From assembly GCA_965237785.1 (NCBI GenBank), contig OZ250159.1:248001-312000 (forward strand): 64,000 nt of DNA, written 5' to 3'. Source of the stretch: UBA6522 sp965237785. GTDB lineage: Bacteria; Pseudomonadota; Gammaproteobacteria; Steroidobacterales; Rariloculaceae. Shown here piece by piece: positions 45,073 through 53,143 of this stretch. The translations under genes and the position numbers were made by a program. Position 1 is the first letter of the stretch. The number at the start of each line of letters is the position of its first letter. The notes below the pieces were generated by a model, which was not told the origin of the DNA, did not search any database, and saw nothing but the letters and a program-made list of their open reading frames with translations.

Positions 45073-46632
45073 ATGTCCAGATCTACTCAGTTCGGCCGCT
45101 GCGCCGCTTTGGTTGTTTTTCTGCCCCTGTTCGTGGTCGGATGCAATGCTCCGCCGGAAACCGGCGCAGACGATTCGTCGGCTGCAACAAATCCCGCGGT
45201 GGCAACAAATCCCGCGGCGGTAACCGCCGCGCCGGCGAGCGACCCGCAGGCGTGGAACATGGCCCTGGTCGGTTACCATGACCTGCAAGCCCGCTCGGCC
45301 TATCAACCGATCGTTCACGCCTATGGGGACCGGCGAATTCTGTTCGTCGGCCAACACGCGGGCGAGGCGGTTAACCCGATGACGGGCCAGTCGGAGGTCA
45401 ACGGCCTCTCGATTCTGGATGTCACCGACCCGAGTTCCCCGGAGATGCTCGCGCACGTCCCGCCCACGGGCGACGAAGCCAGCGGCGCACAGCATGTTCA
45501 GATCTGCGATGGCAGCGCGCTGCCCGAGGGCGACCCGGAGCGTGTCTACGCCGTGCGAACCAACGGGCTGCTCGGCTATGAATTGCTGGATGTCACCGAT
45601 CCTGCCGCGCCGGAAATCCTGTCCACCATCGCCGAAACCGGTGTCTCGTCGCGCCCGGAGTCAAGCCGCGGCAATCGCGAGACTCACAAGATCCAGTGGG
45701 AGTGCGAGACCGGAATCGGTTACTTCAACGGTACGCCGGAAGGTTGGCGGGTCACCCGCGTTCTGCAGGTATTCGATCTGAGTCGCCCGGAGGAGCCCCG
45801 GCACATTCGCGACTTCGGGCTCCTGGGTTGGGAGCCCACGGCTCAGGGCCCGATGCCGCACACTTCGATCTCCGGACTGCATCAGCCGTTTGTCGCCGGG
45901 GATCGCATGTACCTGGGGTACGGTAGCGGCAACGCCGGCACGTTGCAGATCCTCGACAAGGACAGGTTTCTCAACGGCGATCCCGACGCGGAGGATTCCT
46001 TTGCGCCCACGCCCGAAAACCTGCTGTATCCCGAAATTTCAAGGCTCGACATGCCCTCGTTCTGGGGCGTGCATACGGCAAAACCGGTGCTGGGCTTTGA
46101 AATTCCGAATCCCGGGGTGGCCGGCGGGTACGAAGTCCGGGACTTCCTGATCGTGCCCTCCGAGGCCGGTGGCGACGCCATGCGATGCCGGGGACCGCGT
46201 GACGTGGTGTTCATGATCGACATTACCCAGGATGACAAACCCTACCCGGTGTCCTCGTACCAGGTGTCCGATGAGCCCGGCGGCTTCTGCGGACGCGGCG
46301 GGCGCTTCGGACCGCATTCGGTACATGACGAGTTTCATCCCGGATTCGATCGGACGCTGGCCGTATTCTCCTATTTCAATGCCGGCATCCGCGCGGTGGA
46401 CATCAGCAACCCCTTTCTGCCGGTGGAAGTCGGTTACTACGTCCCGGAAACCACGGCCGACACGATCGAGATGTGCGTGACGATGGACGGCGAAGAACTC
46501 TGCGACAACGTCATCCAGACCAATAACGTCAATATTGACGATCGCGGATACATCTACGCCGTGGATCGGTCGCATACCGGGTTACACATCGTGGAACTGA
46601 CCGGAGATGCCCGGGAGTTGGTCGGGCTGTAG
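45073..46632 (+). CDS. LVIVD-repeat lipoprotein
   Basis: 519 residues with a lipobox (LFVVGC; Cys24) and an Asn/Ala-rich linker. The body is a propeller of LVIVD-type blades: LSILDVTDPSSPEMLAHVPP, YELLDVTDPAAPEILSTI, LQVFDLSRPEEPRHIRDFG, IRAVDISNPFLPVEVGYYVP and GLHIVELTGDA. Conserved histidines (GAQHVQIC, THKIQWEC, PHTSISGLHQP, FGPHSVHDEFHP) cluster around the central channel in such proteins. Several Cys suggest disulfides. It sits at the outer or inner membrane facing the periplasm. The function is unknown. Confidence 0.8.
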   Translation: MSRSTQFGRCAALVVFLPLFVVGCNAPPETGADDSSAATNPAVATNPAAVTAAPASDPQAWNMALVGYHDLQARSAYQPIVHAYGDRRILFVGQHAGEAVNPMTGQSEVNGLSILDVTDPSSPEMLAHVPPTGDEASGAQHVQICDGSALPEGDPERVYAVRTNGLLGYELLDVTDPAAPEILSTIAETGVSSRPESSRGNRETHKIQWECETGIGYFNGTPEGWRVTRVLQVFDLSRPEEPRHIRDFGLLGWEPTAQGPMPHTSISGLHQPFVAGDRMYLGYGSGNAGTLQILDKDRFLNGDPDAEDSFAPTPENLLYPEISRLDMPSFWGVHTAKPVLGFEIPNPGVAGGYEVRDFLIVPSEAGGDAMRCRGPRDVVFMIDITQDDKPYPVSSYQVSDEPGGFCGRGGRFGPHSVHDEFHPGFDRTLAVFSYFNAGIRAVDISNPFLPVEVGYYVPETTADTIEMCVTMDGEELCDNVIQTNNVNIDDRGYIYAVDRSHTGLHIVELTGDARELVGL

Positions 46633-46695
46633 TCTGCGGGACATCGGATCAGGCGCAAACCTGGTTGAACCCCGCCATTTGATCGGGAGTACCGA

Positions 46696-47295
46696 ATGCC
46701 TCGTCTGGACTATCTGCAGGACGGTGAACTGTCGCCCGATGCGCTTGCCCGCCTGGAGCACGCCGAAACCGCCGGATCCCCCGATCCTCGGGTGTTGCGT
46801 GTCCTGTTCAAGAGCCCGATGGGACTCGCCTGGTACCGTTACTGGCTTTCGCTCTGCAACGAGGGCGAGTTGCCCAGGGATCTGAAGGAACTGTGCCGGG
46901 TCAAGATCGCCTTCGATCACAACTGCGGCTACTGCGGTACGGTGCGGTCAACGGCAGCCATCGAGGCGGGGTTGACCGAAGAGCGGGTACAGGCGGTGTG
47001 GGACTTCGAGAACTCGCCGCTGCTGTCCGCGAGGGAGAAGCTGGCGCTGCGCTTCGCCGATCACCTCAAGCATGATCTCGCCAAGGCCGACGATGACGAA
47101 TTCTATGCCGAGCTTCGCGAGCACTTCTCCGAATCCGAAATTGTGGAACTTGGGTTGTGGTGCGCCGAGAACGTGGGCGCCGGCAGTTTTGTGCGCACGT
47201 TGAACATCATCAGTTGGGCCGATGCGTGCCGGTTGAATCCACTCACCGCAGAAAATGCCAGCCGAAAGGCGGCCACCAGGACGGCAGCCACTTGA
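46696..47295 (+). CDS. Carboxymuconolactone decarboxylase/AhpD-like protein
   Basis: 199 residues. The family site is KIAFDHNCGYCGTVRSTAAI: a CxxC with the preceding His and Asp as in AhpD-type peroxidatic or redox proteins. LKELCRVKIAFDH and the helical LSAREKLALRFADHLKHDLA complete the fold. It is cytoplasmic. It overlaps the start of the TRAP solute-binding gene by 4 bases (TTGA at 47292), so the two are translationally coupled. A role in redox handling of the imported compound is possible, but inferred. Confidence 0.85.
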   Translation: MPRLDYLQDGELSPDALARLEHAETAGSPDPRVLRVLFKSPMGLAWYRYWLSLCNEGELPRDLKELCRVKIAFDHNCGYCGTVRSTAAIEAGLTEERVQAVWDFENSPLLSAREKLALRFADHLKHDLAKADDDEFYAELREHFSESEIVELGLWCAENVGAGSFVRTLNIISWADACRLNPLTAENASRKAATRTAAT

Positions 47296-48446
47296 GTATC
47301 GGTCTGTCGTTCTCGCGCGTCGCTGCGGTATTCTTCGCCGCCGTCGCAGTTGCCTCTCTGCCGGTGGCGGATGCAGCCGCCGAGCGCTATACACTGCGGG
47401 TCGGCTCCGGACACCCGGCGGGCGCGACCGTATACGTCACCGTTTTGCGCGACTATCTCGTTCCCGAGCTGCGGCGGCGGGTGGCCGAGGAAACCGGGCA
47501 CGAACTGCGGATCATCGAAGGTTACGGCGGCTCGATCGCCTCCGTGGCGGAAACGCTGGAGGCGGTACAGATCGGGATACTGGATATCGGCGCGTACTGC
47601 ACGTGCTTCGAGCCCGCGAAGCTGTTCCTGCACAACTTCCAGTATTTCGTTCCCTTTGGTCCGCAGGACGCGCAACTGGCCGTTCGGGTGGCGCGCGAAG
47701 TGTACGACGCGTACCCGTGGCTGGCGGAGCACCTGGAGGAGAACTACCGGCAGACGGTCATCGCGATCAATGGCTGGGACAACTACCACCTGGGGTCGAG
47801 CATTCCCTGGGAGACCGTGGACGACCTGCGGGGCGTAAAAGTGGCCGGCGCGGGGCCGAACCTGCCGTGGCTTGAATTCGCAGGGGTCATTCCGGTGCAA
47901 TCCACGCTGCCGGACGGCTATATGTCCTTGCAAACCGGGGTTTACACCGGCTGGGTGATGTTTCCGTCGGCGTACGCGGCGTATCGATTCCACGAGCCGG
48001 CGCCGTACTACACGCTGATCGGCTTTGGCGCCATGGGCGGCGCCGTGGTTGTCACCATGAACAGCCGTTCGCTGGAGCGACTGCCGCCCGAGGTGCAGCG
48101 GATCGTGAGACAGGTGGGACGCGACTACGAAGCCGAGGCGGCGCGCGTCCTCGACGTTCGGCAGGCGGCGGGGCTTGAGATGCTGAGGGCGTCGGGCGCC
48201 GAAGTGCGCGAACTGCCGGCCGGGGAGCGCGTCCAGTGGGCGCAGTCGTTGCGGGACTTCCCCGACCGCATGGCCAAGGAGGCCGACTCGCGCGGCATGC
48301 CGGGTTCGGCGGTGATCGCCGCCTACATCGAGACGGTGACCCGAAGCGGCTATGTTTGGCCGGTTCGATATGCCATCGAGCAGGCATCGCTTGAACCGGA
48401 CGGTGACGGCGAGCAAAACCCGGACGAGCAGAACACGGATTTGTAA
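47292..48446 (+). CDS. TRAP transporter solute-binding protein (DctP-like)
   Basis: 384 residues starting at TTG 47292, which overlaps the previous stop; AGGACGG lies 7 bases upstream. Signal peptide VAAVFFAAVAVASLPVADAA. The TRAP receptor features are RYTLRVGSGHPAGATVYVTV, GSIASVAETLEAVQIGILDI, TVDDLRGVKVAGAGPNLPWL and LPDGYMSLQTGVYTGWVMFP. It captures a small organic acid or similar anion in the periplasm and delivers it to the membrane subunits encoded at 50430-52291. Two unrelated genes lie between. Confidence 0.87.
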   Translation: MSIGLSFSRVAAVFFAAVAVASLPVADAAAERYTLRVGSGHPAGATVYVTVLRDYLVPELRRRVAEETGHELRIIEGYGGSIASVAETLEAVQIGILDIGAYCTCFEPAKLFLHNFQYFVPFGPQDAQLAVRVAREVYDAYPWLAEHLEENYRQTVIAINGWDNYHLGSSIPWETVDDLRGVKVAGAGPNLPWLEFAGVIPVQSTLPDGYMSLQTGVYTGWVMFPSAYAAYRFHEPAPYYTLIGFGAMGGAVVVTMNSRSLERLPPEVQRIVRQVGRDYEAEAARVLDVRQAAGLEMLRASGAEVRELPAGERVQWAQSLRDFPDRMAKEADSRGMPGSAVIAAYIETVTRSGYVWPVRYAIEQASLEPDGDGEQNPDEQNTDL

Positions 48447-48494
48447 GCAAGCGTGTGCGGCAGCATCGCCGCCGGAACGAAAGAGAGGTATCGA

Positions 48495-49487
48495 GTGATC
48501 AGAGCGGCAATGGTAGGGCTCGGCTGGTGGGGCCGGCACATGGTGAAATCAGTGGCAGGCAGCGACAAGATCGACATCGTTCGCCTGACCTCGCGCAGTC
48601 CCGAGCGCCACCGGGCGTTTTCCGAGGAACGGGGCATTGCGCTGGCGGAGAGCTATCGGCACGTGCTGGAGGATCCCGAGGTGGATGCGGTGATTCTGTG
48701 CACGCCGCACTCCCAGCACGAGGAACAGGTGCTTGCCGCGGTGGATCACGGCAAGCAGATTTTTTGCGAAAAGCCCTTGTCGCTTACTCGCGCGAGCGTC
48801 GAGCGGATGCTCGCCGCGGTTAACGACGCGGGTCTTGTTCTCGGCGTGGGGCACGAGCGCCGTTACGAGTCCACCATGGAAGCCATCGCCGAGATCGTTG
48901 CTTCGGGGGCGATGGGGACGCTGATGCACATTGAAGCGAATTTTTCCCACAGCATCTTCGCATCCGTTGAGGCCGACAACTGGCGCGGTTCCCCGGAGGA
49001 GGCGCCCGCGGCGGGGATGACCGGCATGGGCGTGCACTTGACGGATCTCTTCATTTCGATGCTCGGCCCCGTGGAGTCGGTGATTGCACAAACCGCCCGG
49101 CGCGTGCTCGACTTGCCGACGGGCGACATTGTCACCTTGCAGATGCGGTTCAGCAGCGGCGCCACCGGTTTTGTGGGCGCGATCTCGGCCACGCCCTATT
49201 ACGGGCGCCTCAGTATCTTCGGCGAGCGCCTTTGGGTGGAAGCCCGGGACGATGCCCATCCACAGGAGGGCGGGCGCACGCACCTCATCAGCTGCGGGCA
49301 GGATGGCGTTCAACACAGCCAGACCTTCGATGCAAAGGATCCGGTTCGGGCGAACCTGGAGGAATGGGCGGATGCCGTGGCCGGTCGGGGAGACTACCGT
49401 TTCGACGATGACGAGCGGGTGGGCAACGTGGCGTTGCTTGAAGCCATCGCCAAGTCCGCCGAACGCCGTGGTTGGGTGGATGTTTGA
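48495..49487 (+). CDS. Gfo/Idh/MocA-family oxidoreductase
   Basis: 330 residues from GTG 48495, with GAGAGGT 5 bases upstream. The Rossmann start AAMVGLGWWGRHMVKSVAG carries GxGxxG; VDAVILCTPHSQHEEQVLAA and the EKPLSLT motif (catalytic Lys) follow, then RRYESTMEAIAEIV. These enzymes oxidise or reduce polyols, sugars or related molecules with NAD(P). It lies inside the TRAP locus, so it may use the imported compound. A relative lies at 57491 beside another tripartite transporter. Confidence 0.88.
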   Translation: MIRAAMVGLGWWGRHMVKSVAGSDKIDIVRLTSRSPERHRAFSEERGIALAESYRHVLEDPEVDAVILCTPHSQHEEQVLAAVDHGKQIFCEKPLSLTRASVERMLAAVNDAGLVLGVGHERRYESTMEAIAEIVASGAMGTLMHIEANFSHSIFASVEADNWRGSPEEAPAAGMTGMGVHLTDLFISMLGPVESVIAQTARRVLDLPTGDIVTLQMRFSSGATGFVGAISATPYYGRLSIFGERLWVEARDDAHPQEGGRTHLISCGQDGVQHSQTFDAKDPVRANLEEWADAVAGRGDYRFDDDERVGNVALLEAIAKSAERRGWVDV

Positions 49488-49563
49488 GTCGCGCCCGGAA
49501 GCCTCGCCAATCGCCTGCTGCGGTATTCTGAAGACGCAGCAACAATATCCGTAGGATTCCACC

Positions 49564-50346
49564 ATGACGTATCAACACGTGTCCCTGGAAAGTGCAGACG
49601 GCTTTGCAACGGTAACCATGCGTCGTTCGCAGCGGCGCAATTCGCTGTCGGAAGAGCATCTGCGCGAATTGTTTTCTGCGTTTGAAGCGGTCGCAGAGGG
49701 CGGCGCCCGCGGGATTATCCTCGCGGCCGAGGGTCCGGTCTTCTCTTCCGGGCACGATTTCAACGACATGCTTGGCCGCAATCTGGATGAAATGAAAAGC
49801 CTTCTCGGGGTCTGCGGGGAGTTCATGCAACTGATCCAGCGGATACCTCAACCCGTCATCGCCCAGGTTGAAGGGCTGGCGACAGCGGCAGGTTGCCAGC
49901 TTGTCGCGTCGTGCGATCTGGCCGTGGCAGCGGAGTCCGCCCGATTCCAGACGCCCGGGGGACATGGTGGCTGGTTCTGCCACACGCCCGGAGTTGCTCT
50001 TGTGCGCGCGGTGGGGCGCAAACGGGCGCTCGAAATGCTTCTTACGGGTGACGCGATCGACGCACGAACGGCGGCCGATTGGGGTCTGGTCAACCGGGTG
50101 GTGCCGGACTCGGACGTCGCTCGCGAGACGCGGGCATTGCTCGAGCGGGCGACACGCGGCAGCAGTGACTCGAAGGCAAAAGGCAAGCAAGCCTTCTATG
50201 CCCAGGCAGACCTGGATACAGCGGGCGCGTACGAGTATGCATCGGAGGTCATGGCTTTCACCTCGCAGTCTACCGACGGGCAGGAGAGCATTCGTTCCTT
50301 CGTTGAGAAGCGCCGTCCGCGGTTCGTTGGGCGCGAAGGCGCGTGA
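49564..50346 (+). CDS. Enoyl-CoA hydratase/isomerase-family protein
   Basis: 260 residues. Crotonase fold: TMRRSQRRNSLSEEHLREL, the oxyanion-hole segment GPVFSSGHDFNDML, IPQPVIAQVEGLATAAGCQL, ARFQTPGGHGGWFCHTPGVA and LTGDAIDARTAADWGLVNRV. The usual catalytic Glu at the second site appears replaced: FCHTPG occupies where many hydratases have E. The reaction may therefore be different, such as isomerase or decarboxylase. The gene lies between the TRAP receptor and membrane genes, consistent with catabolism of an acyl substrate. Confidence 0.85.
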   Translation: MTYQHVSLESADGFATVTMRRSQRRNSLSEEHLRELFSAFEAVAEGGARGIILAAEGPVFSSGHDFNDMLGRNLDEMKSLLGVCGEFMQLIQRIPQPVIAQVEGLATAAGCQLVASCDLAVAAESARFQTPGGHGGWFCHTPGVALVRAVGRKRALEMLLTGDAIDARTAADWGLVNRVVPDSDVARETRALLERATRGSSDSKAKGKQAFYAQADLDTAGAYEYASEVMAFTSQSTDGQESIRSFVEKRRPRFVGREGA

Positions 50347-50429
50347 GCAGTCGGTGAGCAGTCCCCTATGGATTGAATCCGAGTTCCCGGGCTCGCCGTA
50401 GCTCACCGCAGGACGAAGATTCGTTGTCG

Positions 50430-50939
50430 ATGATCTGGCGACTCGCACGCGCAACCCACGTCATCTCGGCGTTCTGGGTGCTGGTGCTGGCCGTGATCAT
50501 CTTCGTGGATGTCATGGGCCGCTATCTCTTCAGCCAGCCGTTGCTGGGCGCCACGGAGATCATCAGCAATTCGGTCGTCTCGATCACGTTCCTGCAACTG
50601 CCCCTGGCGATCTACCGGGGCGGGATGATTCGCAGCACGCTCGTCTACGATGCGCTGGGACCGAGCGGGCAGCGCGCACTGCGCACACTCGCCTACCTGC
50701 TCGGCCTGCTGTTCTTTCTGGGCACGGCGTTCAGCGCCTGGGGGCCGGCGGTGGAGGCGCTCGGCGTCGGCGAGTACGAAGGGGAGGGCGCGCTCAGGGT
50801 GCCGACTTATCCGGTGCGTTTCCTGGTGGTTGCAACGTCGATCTTCGCTGCCTACGTGTACCTGCAACTCCTGTACCTGGATTGGACGAACCGGGTTGAG
50901 CGCGAGTCCGGCCCCGAAACCACGAGCCCGCCGACGTGA
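50430..50939 (+). CDS. TRAP transporter small membrane subunit (DctQ-like)
   Basis: 169 residues from ATG 50430 (TTG 50373 is possible). Four membrane segments: AFWVLVLAVIIFVDVMGRYL, the conserved ISNSVVSITFLQLPLAIYRG, TLAYLLGLLFFLGTAFSAWG and RFLVVATSIFAAYVYLQLLY. The V.GRY..................E......V...FL..P pattern is the DctQ signature. Its stop overlaps the start of the large subunit as TGATG (50937-50941), so the two are translated together. Confidence 0.87.
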   Translation: MIWRLARATHVISAFWVLVLAVIIFVDVMGRYLFSQPLLGATEIISNSVVSITFLQLPLAIYRGGMIRSTLVYDALGPSGQRALRTLAYLLGLLFFLGTAFSAWGPAVEALGVGEYEGEGALRVPTYPVRFLVVATSIFAAYVYLQLLYLDWTNRVERESGPETTSPPT

Positions 50940-52291
50940 TGGGGCCCGAAGTCATCTTCTATTCGTTGATGATCCTGCTGGTCTTGATACTGGCCAGCGT
51001 TCAGATCGGCATCGCCCTGGGCGTCGCCAGCGTCATCGGCGTCTACCTGGCCTACGGCGATGTCCAGATCGCACTGTCGATCCTCGGTTCCACCGCCTAC
51101 GACGCCATCCGCAGCCACGCGCTGGCCGTGATACCGCTCTTCATGCTCATGGGAGAGGTGATCAGCCGATCCGGCGCGGCGGGGGATCTTTACCGGCTCT
51201 GCGACCGCGCCATGGGGCGCTTGCCCGGTCGCCTCGCCGCGGCCACCGTGCTCGGGAACGCCGCCTTCGCCGCAGTTTCGGGCGTGGCCATCGCCTCGGC
51301 CGCCACCTTCAGCCGCATTGCGTATCCCGAAATGCGCCGCAGCGGCTACGCCAGGTCCTATGCCCTCGGGGTGATCGCCGGCAGCGGTTCGCTCGGCATG
51401 TTGATCCCCCCGAGTGTACTGCTCATCGTCTGGGCCATCCTGACCGAAGGCTCGGTGGGAGCGTTATTCGTGGCCGGTGTCATTCCAGGGCTGCTGCTGG
51501 GGCTCGCGTTCGTGCTCTATTGCACGACAAAGGCGGTTATCAGTCCCTCGGTGGCTCCGGCCGTGCCGCCCGCGGCGGACGCTGTGGCCGATGGTGGTGA
51601 AGGACGTATTGGCGCCAGCCACGGTCCGCGTGGACCACGACGTGAATTCATCAGCGCCATCGGCATCGTCGGATTGGTCGTATTGGTGCTGGGCGGCATC
51701 TGGTCGGGTGTCTTTACGCCCACTGAAGCGGCAGGATTCGGTGCCCTCGGCAGCCTCGTGCTCGGGTTCTCCAACGGCATGCGGGGCAGGGCGTTCATGG
51801 AAGCCATTTTCAGCGCCGGCCGTTTCACCGCCCCCATCATGTTCCTGCTGATCGCCGGTTCCATGTACGCGAAGCTCCTGGCGGTCAGCGGCGGCATCAA
51901 TCTCATTCAGGACCTTGTGACGGGCGCGGGCCTGAGCCCGGTGGGGCTCATAGTCCTGATGACCGTCATCTGGCTGCTGCTCGGCGCACTGATCGACTCC
52001 ATCTCCGACATCCTCCTGACCGTGCCGGTATTCGTGCCGCTGGCGGCGGCCGCCGGATTCGATCCCATCGCCTTTGCGATCTACGGCATCATCGTCATCG
52101 AAGCGGGACTGCTGACGCCGCCCATGGGCCTGCTGATCTTCACGGTCAAGTCTTCGGTCACGGATCCGGATGTCACGCTAGGAGATATTTTCCGGGGTTC
52201 GGTGCCGTTCTGGATCCTGATGTTGGCAGTGGCCGTATTGATCCTGTGGATTCCGCGCTTGGCGACCTGGCTGCCGACACTAATGTTTTGA
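50939..52291 (+). CDS. TRAP transporter large membrane subunit (DctM-like)
   Basis: 450 residues from ATG 50939; GTG 50936 is also possible. About 12 membrane segments with FMLMGEVISRSGAAGDLYRL, RLPGRLAAATVLGNAAFAAV, GSLGMLIPPSVLLIVWAILT, FTPTEAAGFGALGSLVLGFS and LTPPMGLLIFTVKSSVTDPD. This is the sodium-driven translocation subunit of the set with 47292 and 50430. A decayed copy of its last segment lies 30 bases downstream. Confidence 0.92.
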   Translation: MGPEVIFYSLMILLVLILASVQIGIALGVASVIGVYLAYGDVQIALSILGSTAYDAIRSHALAVIPLFMLMGEVISRSGAAGDLYRLCDRAMGRLPGRLAAATVLGNAAFAAVSGVAIASAATFSRIAYPEMRRSGYARSYALGVIAGSGSLGMLIPPSVLLIVWAILTEGSVGALFVAGVIPGLLLGLAFVLYCTTKAVISPSVAPAVPPAADAVADGGEGRIGASHGPRGPRREFISAIGIVGLVVLVLGGIWSGVFTPTEAAGFGALGSLVLGFSNGMRGRAFMEAIFSAGRFTAPIMFLLIAGSMYAKLLAVSGGINLIQDLVTGAGLSPVGLIVLMTVIWLLLGALIDSISDILLTVPVFVPLAAAAGFDPIAFAIYGIIVIEAGLLTPPMGLLIFTVKSSVTDPDVTLGDIFRGSVPFWILMLAVAVLILWIPRLATWLPTLMF

Positions 52292-52320
52292 AATGCCTGG
52301 ACTTGCTCACCCTTTCGATA

Positions 52321-52441
52321 ATCGTCGCGCCGCTGCCCCCGCCCGTGGGGTCCCGATCTCTCTTGTAAGGTCCTCGGTCACGGAACCATAGGTCACGCTG
52401 GGGGTCATGCTTTGGGGCCATTTGTCGTTTCTGGCAGAAAT
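52321..52441 (+). pseudogene. DctM C-terminal fossil
   Basis: Downstream of the intact gene, one frame reads LPPPVG and a second, one base shifted, reads VPISLVRSSVTEP, stop, VTLGVMLWG. The intact dctM has LTPPMG LLIFTVKSSVTDP DVTLGDIFRG at the same place. So a second TRAP large-subunit gene has eroded to about 40 codons with one frameshift and one stop. Confidence 0.7.
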
Positions 52442-52528
52442 CACTGTTTTCGATCATTCCCCGTCGACGTGGTGCGTGCTTATGATCACCCGTTTGTGCC
52501 GCCTTACGGGAATACGAGGAGAAGATCG

Positions 52529-53119
52529 ATGAGTCTGTTTGACTCAATGATGTCAGTGAATTTCGGGGTCGACGAGAAGGGGGAGACGACGTTTTTCTTT
52601 CCGGTTGTGGCGGGGGTGTGGTGTCCGCACAAGGGTTACAAGATCACGTCGGATGAGGACGTCAAGAAGCTGAAGAGATATCTGCGAATTTATTTTGGGG
52701 TATTGACCGCTGCAATTGTTCCATTGGCGGCGATAGTCGCAGTAAGACTCATTGAAGGAACCGTCTATTCCTGGATGTTTGCGGTTTTGCTGTCTGTAGG
52801 TGCAGTTCTGGCGATCTCCGGGAGGGCATTCGAGCGAGTGCTGATACGCGAAGTTGTCGGCAAGTACGAGAGAACCGGAGAAAGGCTGCGGTTCAGACAG
52901 CTGCAACGGATACAGGGTGAGTCCCGGACGTGGAAAGCGATGTTCCTTTCCGGATTCTTTTATTTGTTTTTTCTTGCATTCGGGCTGTACCTGATCTTGT
53001 CCCGCTTTTCGGCAGGAGTGGGAATCCTTTTGGTTATCATTTTCGCTCCCTTGGGCATGCGGATCGCGTATCAGGCGGCATTGAAGAGGCAGGGTACGAG
53101 TGACTCCGCTCGCAATTGA
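52529..53119 (+). CDS. Membrane protein of unknown function beside the bacteriocin exporter
   Basis: 196 residues from ATG 52529 (GGAG 8 bases upstream). The N-terminal 55 residues are soluble (MSLFDSMMSVNFGVDEKG). Then come four hydrophobic segments in two hairpins (YLRIYFGVLTAAIVPLAAIV, WMFAVLLSVGAVLAIS, then FLSGFFYLFFLAFGLYLILS and GVGILLVIIFAPLGM), with a basic loop between. It is more AT-rich in codon choice than its neighbours. It converges on the C39 exporter gene with a 24-base gap. No family is recognised. It could be an immunity protein for the peptides encoded at 56.6-57.1 kb, but only position suggests that. Confidence 0.65.
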   Translation: MSLFDSMMSVNFGVDEKGETTFFFPVVAGVWCPHKGYKITSDEDVKKLKRYLRIYFGVLTAAIVPLAAIVAVRLIEGTVYSWMFAVLLSVGAVLAISGRAFERVLIREVVGKYERTGERLRFRQLQRIQGESRTWKAMFLSGFFYLFFLAFGLYLILSRFSAGVGILLVIIFAPLGMRIAYQAALKRQGTSDSARN

Positions 53120-53143
53120 GCGGCGCCTCGTCCGCCAGGCAGT

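Noticed and set aside
43470..52375. A shared 15-mer CCGATCTCTCTTGTA at 43473 and 52353
   Set aside because: One copy lies in the DctM fossil, the other before AbgT. Two hits of one 15-mer in 64 kb are not enough to call a repeat family.
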